Positions 44,401 through 52,890 of a stretch of 64,000 nucleotides of DNA are shown here, piece by piece. Under the pieces are notes generated by a model. The model worked only from the letters and a program-made list of their open reading frames with translations. It was not told where the DNA came from and made no database searches. The stretch is from CAJQQK01 sp963696075. GTDB lineage: Bacteria; Pseudomonadota; Alphaproteobacteria; Rhizobiales; Hyphomicrobiaceae. The DNA lies in NCBI GenBank assembly GCA_963696075.1, contig CAVOJD010000029.1:434001-498000 (forward strand), written 5' to 3'. Made by a program: the position numbers and the translations under genes. Each line of letters opens with the position of its first letter. Positions within the stretch are counted from its first letter, which is position 1.

Positions 44401-44934
44401 TCAGCTGAAGGCCGCGCTCAGCCATTGGACGATACGCCCGACCGCGTCCCCGAAGACGAGCAGCACGAATGCCCACAGGAACGCCGATGACCAATTGGCG
44501 ATCTGGAACGTCATGCGGTTCATGTTGGCTGCGCCTGCAACCAGCGGGACCGATGCGCGGAACGGGCCGGAGAAGCGTCCGAGCACGATCGCCCAGGCCC
44601 CGTAGCGATCGAAGAACAGCCGCCCCTTGGGCAGCAAGTCCGGATATCGCGTCAGCGGCCAGATCTCGCCGACCCGATCCTTGAACAGCGCGCCAACCCA
44701 GTAGGAGACCCAGTCGCCGAGGGCGGCGCCGACGCTTGCGGCAACCCAGATCGCGGCGAATTCCGCGAGCGAGGCGTTCATCAGCGCGCCGATCGCGACC
44801 AGCATGCCCCAGAAGGGCAGGATCAGCGACACGAAGGCGATGCTCTCGCCGAAGGCAAGAACCAGGACGACCAGGGGCGCAAGCGCGCGGTTGGCGTCGG
44901 CGAATTCGGTGATGGTCTGGATGAAGGTTTCCAC
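44401..44934 (-). CDS. DedA family (VTT domain) membrane protein
   Basis: A 177-residue polytopic inner-membrane protein. Characteristic elements are the re-entrant-type FGESIAFVSLILPFWGMLVAIGAL, GDWVSYWVGALFKDR and VLGRFSGPFRASVPLVAGAANM. DedA proteins are linked to undecaprenyl-phosphate and phospholipid recycling and to membrane homeostasis. It starts 6 bp after the stop of the lipoprotein gene upstream, so the two are probably cotranscribed. Confidence 0.9.
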   Translation of the reverse strand: METFIQTITEFADANRALAPLVVLVLAFGESIAFVSLILPFWGMLVAIGALMNASLAEFAAIWVAASVGAALGDWVSYWVGALFKDRVGEIWPLTRYPDLLPKGRLFFDRYGAWAIVLGRFSGPFRASVPLVAGAANMNRMTFQIANWSSAFLWAFVLLVFGDAVGRIVQWLSAAFS

Positions 44935-44940
44935 GGGCGC

Positions 44941-45432
44941 TCAGGTCTTGCAGCGCCGGCGGCGCTCGCGGTTCAGTTCTTTTTCGATCTCATCACCAAG
45001 CATTGCCCCGCGCGCAATCTGACCAGGTGTCAGACGCCCGGAGGCAGCCCTTAGCGTTCCGCGTGCGCCCTTTGCCTCACTGACGCCGATCGCGAGTTCA
45101 CCGCATGTAAGATCACCCTTGCGCTTTTTGTAGGCGAAGAGCCGGACGCCCGAGGCATAGGCCGCCGCATCCGGTGGGCGGTTGATCCACGCCTTGTCGC
45201 GGTCGGCGAGGAGTTCTTGCAGGGCCGCCTGACGATAGTCGCGGCACGCCAGGCTGTCATCGACGCAGTTGAGGCCCGCGCGGACCTGCGAGGCCGGCTT
45301 TTCAGCAGGCCCGGCGCACCCGCATGCGAGCACGGCGACACCGATCACGACGACGCCGTTGAGCAGGCCCGAAACCGGAGACCGCCCGGAAGCCGCCCTC
45401 TCTTCCCGGGCGGCGCGATGCCGACTGGCCAT
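44941..45432 (-). CDS. Putative lipoprotein or secreted hypothetical protein
   Basis: 163 residues. After a charged N terminus (MASRHRAAREERAASG) a hydrophobic stretch (LLNGVVVIGVAVLACGCAG) ends in Cys residues that fit a lipobox (VLAC). The rest is charged, with two further Cys pairs (NCVDDSLACRD) and a basic end. GGAG lies about eight bases upstream of the Met at 45432. No family recognised. Confidence 0.65.
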   Translation of the reverse strand: MASRHRAAREERAASGRSPVSGLLNGVVVIGVAVLACGCAGPAEKPASQVRAGLNCVDDSLACRDYRQAALQELLADRDKAWINRPPDAAAYASGVRLFAYKKRKGDLTCGELAIGVSEAKGARGTLRAASGRLTPGQIARGAMLGDEIEKELNRERRRRCKT

Positions 45433-45743
45433 GATAATCTCCCTTCGCCGGTCCGGTTTCGCAAACCGCCGAACCACCTCACAAATCAGTATTGTGGCGC
45501 TGGGTAAAGGCAGGAAATGGCCAATGCGAGGCGAAGTTTGTTGACGACGCCCACCTGCATCGCGCTGGCAACACCGCGTCCACCGGCCAAACGGCAAGCA
45601 AACCTTTGCCCTTCAGCGAAATCGCAGGCTAGACTGCGCGCCGATTGCGCGTGGCGTTGATCAAGGATCACCCCGTGCGCGAACGTGCCAATCGGGCCCG
45701 GCGCGAAGCCGGCCCACCAACCAACAAAAGGACATCAAACAGA
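45433..45743. other. Divergent promoter region of the lipoprotein and quinone reductase genes
   Basis: About 310 bp. No gene or clear operator was found. Confidence 0.4.
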
Positions 45744-46718
45744 ATGGTCAAAGCAATCCGCATCCACGAACATGGCGGACCGGAGAAACTCGTCTGGGAG
45801 GATGTCGAAGTCGGCAAGCCGGGCGCGGGCGAAATTCGCGTCAAGCATCACGCCGTCGGCCTCAATTATATCGACACCTATCAGCGCAGCGGCCTCTATC
45901 CCCTGCCCAACCTGCCCGCCGTCATGGGCATGGAAGGCGCCGGCGAGGTCACCGAGGTCGGCAGCGGCGTCACCGACTTCAAGGCAGGCGACCGGATCGC
46001 CTATGCCAACCCGATGGGCTCTTATTCGCAAGAGCGCCTGATGCCGGCCGAGCGCGCCGTCAAACTGCCCGATGGCATCGCCTACGATACGGCGGCCGCG
46101 ATGATGCTTCAGGGCATGACCGTGCGCTATCTCCTGCGTGAGACCTATAAGGTTGGCCCCGATACGGTCATGCTGTTTCATGCAGCCGCCGGCGGCGTCG
46201 GCCTGATCGCGTGCCAGTGGGCCAAGCATCTCGGCGCAACCGTGATCGGCACGGCCGGTTCTGAGGAAAAGTGCAAGCTCGCCAAGGAGCACGGTGCGAC
46301 CCACGTCATCAACTACAAGACGGAGAAGTTCGTCGACCGCGTCAAGGAGATCACCAACGGCGAAGGCTGCCATGTGGTCTACGATTCGATCGGCCAGGAC
46401 ACCTACCCCGCTTCGCTCGATTGTCTCCGCCCGTTCGGTCTGTTCGTGAGCTTCGGCAACGCCTCCGGCCCGATCAAGAACTTCGACATCGGCCAGCTCG
46501 GCCCCAAGGGGTCGCTCTATGCAACCCGGCCGACGCTCTTCACCTACACCGCAGCCCGTCAGGATCTGGTCGATAACGCCAACGATCTGTTCGAAGTCGT
46601 CGGTTCAGGCGCCGTGAAGATCAAGGTCAACCAGACCTATCCGCTGGCCGAAGCAGCCCAGGCGCACCGCGACCTCGAGGCCCGCAAGACCACCGGTTCG
46701 ACGGTATTCAAGACTTAA
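45744..46718 (+). CDS. NADPH:quinone oxidoreductase (MDR superfamily)
   Basis: A 324-residue zinc-free medium-chain reductase similar to QorA. The N-terminal catalytic domain has VKHHAVGLNYIDTYQRSGLY, and the nucleotide-binding domain has LFHAAAGGVGLIACQWAK and NYKTEKFVDRVKEIT. The start at 45744 follows AAAAGGA; upstream in-frame sequence is not homologous. It reduces quinones by NADPH in the cytosol. A good terminator follows at 46729-46780. Confidence 0.92.
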   Translation: MVKAIRIHEHGGPEKLVWEDVEVGKPGAGEIRVKHHAVGLNYIDTYQRSGLYPLPNLPAVMGMEGAGEVTEVGSGVTDFKAGDRIAYANPMGSYSQERLMPAERAVKLPDGIAYDTAAAMMLQGMTVRYLLRETYKVGPDTVMLFHAAAGGVGLIACQWAKHLGATVIGTAGSEEKCKLAKEHGATHVINYKTEKFVDRVKEITNGEGCHVVYDSIGQDTYPASLDCLRPFGLFVSFGNASGPIKNFDIGQLGPKGSLYATRPTLFTYTAARQDLVDNANDLFEVVGSGAVKIKVNQTYPLAEAAQAHRDLEARKTTGSTVFKT

Positions 46719-46728
46719 GGCTCTTAAG

Positions 46729-46780
46729 AGCGGGCGATGGCTGGCAGAGAATACGCCAATCACCGCCCGCTTTTTATTTT
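46729..46780 (+). terminator. Intrinsic terminator after the quinone reductase gene
   Basis: A GC-rich stem (AGCGGGCG... with ...CGCCCGCT) surrounds a roughly 30-base loop and is followed by TTTTTATTTTT. It lies 10 bp after the stop codon. Confidence 0.75.
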
Positions 46781-47139
46781 TCCGCAGTTTTTTTACGTGA
46801 CGTCGCGTCGACGTATTTTCGGTTCGAACGCGAAACCCGATACTGGTTTCAAGGCGCACGCGATATTTTTCAGCCAGCGGCGCTGGCGCGGCGGCGAAGC
46901 GCGGCCGTTGCGCCGGATCAAGCAACAGGAAAAGCGTGGCGGCCTGCCGGTTTCGTTGCCAATTCGCCAAGTGCTGATCCAAAATGAAAAGCCAACGATA
47001 ATCAAAGGAAGCCTTTGTTTGTGCATTAACCATGCGTAATGGAATACGCCGCCATTCTCCAAAGCGTCCGTGAGGGGATAAATTCAAAAGTCCCCCAACA
47101 CGGTTCTCGAATCTGTTTTTGGAATCTGGGGAGGATGGT
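46781..47139. other. Intergenic region before the Sel1 gene
   Basis: About 360 bp, more AT-rich towards the 3' end, with no recognisable gene. A CtrA-like half-site lies at 47026-47033, and a GGGGAGG ribosome site directly precedes the Sel1 gene. Confidence 0.4.
47026..47033 (+). promoter_or_regulatory. CtrA half-site-like motif TTAACCAT
   Basis: An exact TTAACCAT about 107 bp before the Sel1-repeat gene start, in an AT-rich promoter-like stretch. Inferred from motif only. Confidence 0.3.
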
Positions 47140-47409
47140 ATGGCGCGATTTGAATTCAGCCCGCTGGAGCTTGCCGAACGTTCGGCAGATGCCGGGCGTC
47201 CCGACGCACTTTTCGAACTTGGCCTGATGTATTCCGCCGGCCGCGACGTGGCCGTCGACCTCATCGAAGCGCACAAGTGGTTCAACCTGGCAGCGGTCCG
47301 GGGCAATCACGACGCGCGCCGCTACCGCGCCGAATTGGCCCAGGACATGACGCGCGATGAAATCGCCGAAGCCCAGCGCCAGGCCCGCGCGTGGCTGGAG
47401 GCTCACTGA
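47140..47409 (+). CDS. Small Sel1-like repeat protein
   Basis: 89 residues, with a GGGGAGG site five bases upstream of the Met. It contains one to two Sel1-like helical repeats (ADAGRPDALFELGLMYSAGRDVAVDLIEAHKWFNLAAV... shown in part), a scaffold for protein contacts. A charged C-terminal helix ends the chain. Its last bases overlap the end of the convergent Cys-rich gene by 7 bp. Confidence 0.8.
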   Translation: MARFEFSPLELAERSADAGRPDALFELGLMYSAGRDVAVDLIEAHKWFNLAAVRGNHDARRYRAELAQDMTRDEIAEAQRQARAWLEAH

Positions 47410-47993
47410 TCGGGTTGGGGCGCGTGTTTGGGGTGATCCTCGGGTTGCGCATCGCAGGCGGTGAAGAGCGATGTGACGCAGCGCCAGGTCTGGCGCGCGG
47501 CACGCTCAACCACCTTGCCGGATTTCTCGAGCTGTTCCTGGGTCTCGCCGGCCGAGCGCTTGGCCATCTCGACGACCGTTTTGGGCGGCGCGTCGTTGCC
47601 CGCCGCAGCGGACGGGTTCTGAGGTGAGGTTGCGGGCTGCGCCGGTGCTCCACCCGCCGCCGCATCCGAACCATTCGGTTGGGCACTGATCATGTGAACG
47701 GTGCCCGCGCAGGTCGACATCGGCGTGTCGCTGACCTTGCAGCTCTGGTGTCCATAGGTCTGTGCGATCTCGCGAATGCAGCGCACCTTCAGCGCAGCGC
47801 CACTGAGACTGAGGCTGGTTGCGCCCGCCTCGGTCGGTGCAAGAGAGCAGGAATACTGCGCATCCGGCGCCGTGCAGGTCACGCACGCGCGTTCGCGCGC
47901 CTCGGCCGCGCCTGAGATCACGGCAATGCCCGTCACGCAAAGCAACGGCAGCCAGATCGTCAGATCCTGGTGCGCACGTCCGAAATGATTCAT
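47403..47993 (-). CDS. Secreted cysteine-rich hypothetical protein
   Basis: 196 residues. The signal peptide (LTIWLPLLCVTGIAVISGAA) cleaves near AEA-RERA. The mature part has CVTC, then single Cys residues in YSCSL, VRCIR, QSCKV, STCAG, WRCVT and TACDA, that is eight in total, so four disulfides are possible. A Pro/Ala linker separates the front domain from a helical part (TVVEMAKRSAGETQEQLEK). Export to the periplasm is expected. No family recognised. Confidence 0.65.
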   Translation of the reverse strand: MNHFGRAHQDLTIWLPLLCVTGIAVISGAAEARERACVTCTAPDAQYSCSLAPTEAGATSLSLSGAALKVRCIREIAQTYGHQSCKVSDTPMSTCAGTVHMISAQPNGSDAAAGGAPAQPATSPQNPSAAAGNDAPPKTVVEMAKRSAGETQEQLEKSGKVVERAARQTWRCVTSLFTACDAQPEDHPKHAPQPDQ

Positions 47994-48163
47994 CGCAGCC
48001 CCTCCGCGCCGTCAGACGGCATGTGTGAGATGACCGAAGTTGCGCTCTAGCATCCCCGGGCCTTGAAATCCGCTGCCGGATTGCCGCGCCGTGTTCGTTC
48101 CGCCAGTGTGGCCCTGAAACACGCTATTGTCGTGACCTCAGGTATTTGGGAAAGGGAGTTTCC

Positions 48164-48472
48164 ATGATCAATGTCATCGCCATCATTACGACCAAGCCGG
48201 GCCAGCGTGATGCGGTGCTCGCGGCGTTCCGCGCGAACATGCCCGCGGTGCATGCCGAGAAGGGCTGCGTCGAGTATCAGCCGACGGTTGATGTCGCCGA
48301 CATGGGCCCGATTCAGACCAAGCTCGGCCCGGATACGTTCGTGGTCATCGAGAAGTGGGCCACGGCCGACGACCTCAAGGCGCATGCCGCAGCCCCTCAC
48401 ATGAAGGAATACGCCGGCAAGGTCAAAGACATGCTCGAAAGCCGCGTGATCCACGTCCTCGAGCAAGCCTGA
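48164..48472 (+). CDS. Antibiotic biosynthesis monooxygenase (YgiN-like quinol monooxygenase)
   Basis: 102 residues forming a ferredoxin-like ABM domain. The typical strand INVIAIITTKPGQRDAVLAAF and the FVVIEKWATADDLKAHAAAPHM segment are present. Related YgiN enzymes oxidise quinols without a cofactor; substrate here unknown. An AAAGGGAG site lies five bases before the Met. Directly downstream is the palindromic repeat array. Confidence 0.87.
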   Translation: MINVIAIITTKPGQRDAVLAAFRANMPAVHAEKGCVEYQPTVDVADMGPIQTKLGPDTFVVIEKWATADDLKAHAAAPHMKEYAGKVKDMLESRVIHVLEQA

Positions 48473-48543
48473 GCGCCAAGCCTGAGCCTCTGCGTCCGAT
48501 ATCGAGGACGCAGCCACAATCGGCGCCGCATCCTCAAAGGCCG

Positions 48544-48910
48544 CGGCCTCCTCCACCGACGAGGCTACGCCTCGTCGGGGAGCGCCGGCGACCCGGCGCT
48601 TAGCGCCGCCCCCGCGGAGGCCCGACCGCAGGGAGGAACAGCCGCGCGCGAAACCCGCTCGATGGCGCAGCCATCGGGGAGCGCCCGGCGACCCGGCGCT
48701 TAGCGCCGCCCCCGCGGAGGTGCCCGGCCGCTTTGCGGCCGGAACAGCACCGTGAGCGCACCTAGCGAAATTCGCGGCCTCCTCCATCGACGAGGCTACG
48801 CCTCGTCGGGGAGCGCCCGCGACCCGGCGCTTAGCGCCGCCCCCGCGGAGGTGCCCGGCCGCTTTGCGGCCGGAACAGCACCGTGAGCGCACCTAGTGAA
48901 ATACGCGGCC
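48544..48910. repeat. Palindromic repeat array with duplicated SDR 3' end
   Basis: Three related copies of a mosaic of perfect small hairpins with three-base loops. Elements are GACGAGGC-TAC-GCCTCGTC (48558-48576 and again near 48788), GATGGC-GCA-GCCATC (48661), CGGCGC-TTA-GCGCCG (three copies, spaced 100 and 131 bp) and CCGGCCGC-TTT-GCGGCCGG (two copies). The last two copies also share GAACAGCACCGTGAGCGC and CCTAG(C/T)GAAA, which is the stop-codon region of the neighbouring SDR gene. So part of that gene's 3' end was duplicated with the repeat. Confidence 0.8.
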
Positions 48911-49654
48911 GGCGTCGATGACGACGGTCTGGCCGGTCATGGTGTCGGTCCGGCACATGAGTACGGCCTGGGCGGCGATGTCTTCCTTGCTGGCGGCTTT
49001 GCCGAGCAGGGCATTCGCCGTCGCCCGTTTGACGTGTTCATCGGTCAAGCGTTCGGTCATGCGGGTGCCTTCCATCAGGCCGGGGGCGACGCCGTTGACG
49101 AGAATGTCGGGGGCGAGCGCGACGGCCATGCATTTGGTGAGATGATTGAGGCCCGCCTTCGAGACGGCATAGGCGATCGAGGAGCCTTGCGGCTGGAAAC
49201 CGGCGACGGAGGTGATGTTGATGATGCGCCCGCCGCCCTGGCGGCGCATCGCCGGCGCGACCGCCTTGGTGAGGAGCATCGGCGCGGTCAGATTGGTGGT
49301 CAGGATCTTGTTCCAGATGTCGAGGTCAAGGCCGTCGAGGTCCTGGAAGGCGATCGCCTTGTTGAAGGCGGCATCGTTGATGAGGATGTCGACCCGGCCG
49401 AAGTGGGCCTCGACGTCGTCGACGAGTTTCGTGATCTGGGCCGGATCTTCGAGGTTGCAGCCAAAGGCTTCGGCCTTGACGCCCATGTCGACGCCCATGT
49501 CGATCAGGCCTTGGGCGACTTCCGCCGCGCGCTCCCGGTTCGAACCGTAGACGACGGCGATGCTCGCGCCGGCCGCCGCCAGCGCCGCCGCGATGCGACG
49601 GCCAAGCCCGCCGTTGCCGCCGGTGACGATCGCCACCTTTCCGTTGAGATCCAT
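48893..49654 (-). CDS. Short-chain dehydrogenase/reductase
   Basis: A 253-residue NAD(P)-dependent oxidoreductase. Motifs: TGGNGGLGRRIA (TGxxxGxG), ILINDAAFNKA, catalytic Ser in NITSVAGF, YAVSK and the C-terminal TMTGQTVVIDAGRVFH. A tandem 12-base duplication (49479-49502) yields MGVDMGV. The start at 49654 is preceded by AGGAAGGACG. Substrate unknown. Its stop codon lies inside the palindromic repeat array, and a divergent copy of the same ending is found 131 bp further downstream. Confidence 0.92.
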   Translation of the reverse strand: MDLNGKVAIVTGGNGGLGRRIAAALAAAGASIAVVYGSNRERAAEVAQGLIDMGVDMGVKAEAFGCNLEDPAQITKLVDDVEAHFGRVDILINDAAFNKAIAFQDLDGLDLDIWNKILTTNLTAPMLLTKAVAPAMRRQGGGRIINITSVAGFQPQGSSIAYAVSKAGLNHLTKCMAVALAPDILVNGVAPGLMEGTRMTERLTDEHVKRATANALLGKAASKEDIAAQAVLMCRTDTMTGQTVVIDAGRVFH

Positions 49655-49906
49655 ACCTGACGTCCTTCCTGATTTTTTTCTGTGCCGGCAAAAACGTTTG
49701 CCGAGCCCGCCCACAAACGCAACCCGGCCTCGATGAATATCAGTCGCCGCCACAACTCAAAGTCAGACTTAGGCTCAGTTGCCACAGCTTGGCCGCGTTA
49801 TCGTGGCATGCGGACAAATGGTGGCGCTCAGCCTTTGCCAACCCATGCCTCGCCGCTATAAAGACGGCCTGAAGGGGCATGCGGCGTTGAGGGGTTTTGC
49901 GGTTCG

Positions 49907-52564
49907 ATGAGATGCAATGTTTGGGGCTGGCTGCTGGGCCTGCCAGTACTTGCGCTGATCTGGGGACTGGCAGTCAAGGGTGAGCGCGGGCCGATCATCA
50001 GTGATCTCGAGCGCCGCACATCGGCCGCCTTGAAGGCGGAGGATCTCGGGTGGGCCGCGACACGTTTCGATGTGATCGAGGGCGCCATCAAGGGGCGCGC
50101 CTACAGCGAGGCGGAACGGCGCCGCGCCGTCGAAGTTGTCCGGGGCACCTGGGGGGTGTGGCACCTCAGAGATGAAACCGCCCTGATCGATGAAGCACCG
50201 AATTACGTCTGGGGCGCCAGCGTCATGGGCCGCAACCTGCAACTGCGCGGCCACGTGCCGAACGAGAAGGCACGCCGCCAGATCCTCGATCTTGTGCGCG
50301 ATCGCTTTCCGGACGCGGAAATCGCCGATGAGATGAGCCCCGCCCGCGGCGCGCCCGGCGAGGCGGTGTGGCTTGAAGGTGTGAACTTCGGCCTGCGTCA
50401 ACTGGCGGGCCTGAAGCAAGGCGGCGAAGTCGAGCTGCAGGGTACGCGCTTCGCGATCTCGGGCGAGGCCAAGAACCCCACGTCCTATCAAACCATCAAG
50501 GGCGATGTCCGCCGCCGCCTGCCGAGCGGCATTGTGCTGGCGCGTGACGAAACGACCCCGCCGCGCGTCTCCCCCTTCACCTGGCGTGCAGCCCTCAAAG
50601 CCAATCAACTTGAGCTTTCCGGTCACGTCCCCTCCGAAGACGTGCGCGGCCAGATTATCGAGACCGCCAAGCAGGCGCTGCCCAACGCGGCAATCGTCGA
50701 CAAGATGATTGCGGCGGGCGGCGCGCCGGCCAATTGGTCCAACACGGTCCTGCTGGTGCTGCGCGAGATGGCGAACCTTGAAGAAGGCGAAGCCGAGACG
50801 CGCGATGGCGAACTCATGATTGCCGGCATCACGCAGAAGGAGGTGACCGCACAGCGCGTGACTGGCGCGCTCAACGTCGGCCGGCCCGAGAACTTCACGA
50901 TCGACAACCGTTTGAAGTTCCGTGAGGCGACGCTGCCGACGATCTCGCCCTTCACGACGACGATCGTCAGCGACGGCGAGACGGTAAGCCTGACCGGCGT
51001 CGCCCCCGACCAGCGCCGCCGTGAGCGCCTGGTGGCCCTGACCCGCGAACGCTTCAAGGACCGCGAGGTGGTCGATGCGTTGACCTATGCCAACGGCGCG
51101 CCAGCCGGGTGGCTGAGTTGCGCTGAGGCGGGGCTGTTGGGCCTCAGCCGCCTCGACAAGGGCCGTGCCGAAATGTCCGATGCAAACCTGATCGTTCGCG
51201 GCGAGACGCGCGAGGAAGCCGTCAATCGCGAGTTGCCGGCCGAAGTGCGCGCCGCAGCGAACCGGGCCTGTCAGGACACCGTCCAGCTCAACTTCATCGC
51301 GCCGCCCGAGCCCAACCTGGTGTGGCAGGCCGTCAGCGAGGGCAAGCGCCTCGAACTGACAGGCGAAGTGATCAATTCCGACGTTCAGGCCAACCTCGTG
51401 GCCCAGGCCCGGCGGCTGTTCCCCAATCACGAAGTGGTCGACAACCTGCGGGTCAACCCGGCGCGTTCAACGAAGTGGCCGGTGGCCGCCGCGGCCGGGC
51501 TGGAACAACTCGCCCGCCTGCGCAGCGGTGTTGCCCGCCTCGATGGCGAGGTCCTCTCGATCGACGGTGTCGCGCCAGATACGGCTGTCGCCACCCAGGT
51601 CAAAACCGCGGTGACGCGCAACATGCCGAGCGGTTATCGCGGCCAGGCCGATCTTGAGATCAAGTCTGATGCGATGATCTGGTCGGAGCAGGAAGCACGC
51701 CGCAAGAGCGCCGCCGCGGCAGCAGCAAAGCGCGAGGAAGAAGAAGAAAAGGCACGCGCTGAAGCCGAGCGCCGCGCAGCCGAACTGGCTGACGCGAAGC
51801 GCCGCGCCGCCGAAGCGGCCGCCCAGGCGCGTGCGGCAGCCGAGGCGCGCCGTCTGGCCGAAGAAGCGGCAGCCCGCCGTGCCGCCGAGGCCGAGGCACG
51901 CCTGAAGGCGGAGGAGGAAAGCTTCATGCGCCTCCTCGAAGAAGAACGCCGCCGCGAAGCCGAGGACGCAGCCCGCCGCAAGGCGGAGGCGGAGGCCGAA
52001 GCGCGCCGCCGCGCCGAAGAAGAACGCCGCAGGGCCGAAGCCGAGCGCCGCAGGGCCGAAGATGAAGCCCGCAGAAAAGCCGAAGCAGCGGCCCGCCAGC
52101 GTGCTGAAGAAGCGCGTGTCCAGGCCGAAGCGGCGAGCTTCATGGCGCGCGTTGAAGAAGAGCGCCGGCAGGCGGCCGAGGCGGCGCAGCGCGCCGAGGC
52201 TTGCAAGCAGGAATTGAACGAGGCGGTAAAGCGCGACGTGGTGCGCTTCGAAACGGGCAGCGCGGCCTTGAAGCCTGCATCGACGGCGACACTCGACAAT
52301 CTCGTTTCGATCTATCGCAAATGCCCGGGCGCAAAGATCGAAATCGCCGGCCATACGGATTCGTCCGGCCGTGAAGACAAGAACCTCGAGTTGTCATTGC
52401 AGCGCGCTGCGGCGGTGCGGGATTATTTCATCAAGGCTGGCCTGCCGGGGGAAAATTTCGCAGCCCGGGGCTATGGTGAGGCGCGGCCCGTCACCTCCAA
52501 CCGGACGGAGCGGGGCCGCGCCCTTAATCGTCGCATCGAGTTCGGCCTGATCGTTGAGGAGTGA
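49907..52564 (+). CDS. BON-repeat and OmpA-domain envelope protein with long coiled coil
   Basis: 885 residues. An N-terminal membrane anchor (about 5-23) is followed by four BON-like units near residues 85-150, 222-278, 346-402 and 468-525. The shared pattern has LxGxVPxExxR and FPxAxIxDxM. A Glu/Ala/Arg-rich coiled coil spans about 590-765 (many AEAERRRAEDEARRKA-type heptads). The C-terminal OmpA domain has VRFETGSAALKP, IAGHTDSSG, RAAAVRDYFI and GRALNRRIEF for peptidoglycan binding. The plan suggests a bridge from the inner membrane across the periplasm to peptidoglycan. It leads a three-gene envelope cluster. Confidence 0.88.
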   Translation: MRCNVWGWLLGLPVLALIWGLAVKGERGPIISDLERRTSAALKAEDLGWAATRFDVIEGAIKGRAYSEAERRRAVEVVRGTWGVWHLRDETALIDEAPNYVWGASVMGRNLQLRGHVPNEKARRQILDLVRDRFPDAEIADEMSPARGAPGEAVWLEGVNFGLRQLAGLKQGGEVELQGTRFAISGEAKNPTSYQTIKGDVRRRLPSGIVLARDETTPPRVSPFTWRAALKANQLELSGHVPSEDVRGQIIETAKQALPNAAIVDKMIAAGGAPANWSNTVLLVLREMANLEEGEAETRDGELMIAGITQKEVTAQRVTGALNVGRPENFTIDNRLKFREATLPTISPFTTTIVSDGETVSLTGVAPDQRRRERLVALTRERFKDREVVDALTYANGAPAGWLSCAEAGLLGLSRLDKGRAEMSDANLIVRGETREEAVNRELPAEVRAAANRACQDTVQLNFIAPPEPNLVWQAVSEGKRLELTGEVINSDVQANLVAQARRLFPNHEVVDNLRVNPARSTKWPVAAAAGLEQLARLRSGVARLDGEVLSIDGVAPDTAVATQVKTAVTRNMPSGYRGQADLEIKSDAMIWSEQEARRKSAAAAAAKREEEEEKARAEAERRAAELADAKRRAAEAAAQARAAAEARRLAEEAAARRAAEAEARLKAEEESFMRLLEEERRREAEDAARRKAEAEAEARRRAEEERRRAEAERRRAEDEARRKAEAAARQRAEEARVQAEAASFMARVEEERRQAAEAAQRAEACKQELNEAVKRDVVRFETGSAALKPASTATLDNLVSIYRKCPGAKIEIAGHTDSSGREDKNLELSLQRAAAVRDYFIKAGLPGENFAARGYGEARPVTSNRTERGRALNRRIEFGLIVEE

Positions 52565-52661
52565 GTGCGCTTTGCCTTGGCCTGCCGCGCGGCGGTGAGG
52601 CCCCCGCCAGCGCGCTGCCGGCGGCAAGAAGAAGCAACGAACTCTCTAGGGAGAAAGTGCG

Positions 52662-52769
52662 ATGGACTACGTCTTTCTGAAACTCTTTTGGTACGTCGTC
52701 GGCGCATTCGCGCTGGGTCTCTTCGTCGGTTGGTTTGCCTGCCGCCGCCGCGTCGAGGACCAGCGCTGA
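52662..52769 (+). CDS. 35-residue membrane microprotein
   Basis: ATG at 52662 after AGGGAGAAAGTGCG, stop TGA at 52767. The translation has one hydrophobic helix (LFWYVVGAFALGLFVGWF) and a basic tail CRRRVEDQR. The helix resembles the N-terminal anchor of the large protein encoded 120 bp downstream. The perfect ribosome-binding site and the position inside the envelope cluster support a real gene. No function known. Confidence 0.55.
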   Translation: MDYVFLKLFWYVVGAFALGLFVGWFACRRRVEDQR

Positions 52770-52890
52770 ACGAGACGTGTGTCGAGGGAGGCCGCCATGG
52801 ATGTTGGCGGGCAAAAATTTGCTGCTATCCGAGGATAGCCATCCATTCATATCGTGCACCAGGCGCGGTTGATGTGAGGGAGTTGAAAAG

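Noticed and set aside
48544..48910. Palindromic array as an insertion sequence
   Set aside because: No transposase reading frame or terminal inverted repeat pair with target duplication is visible.
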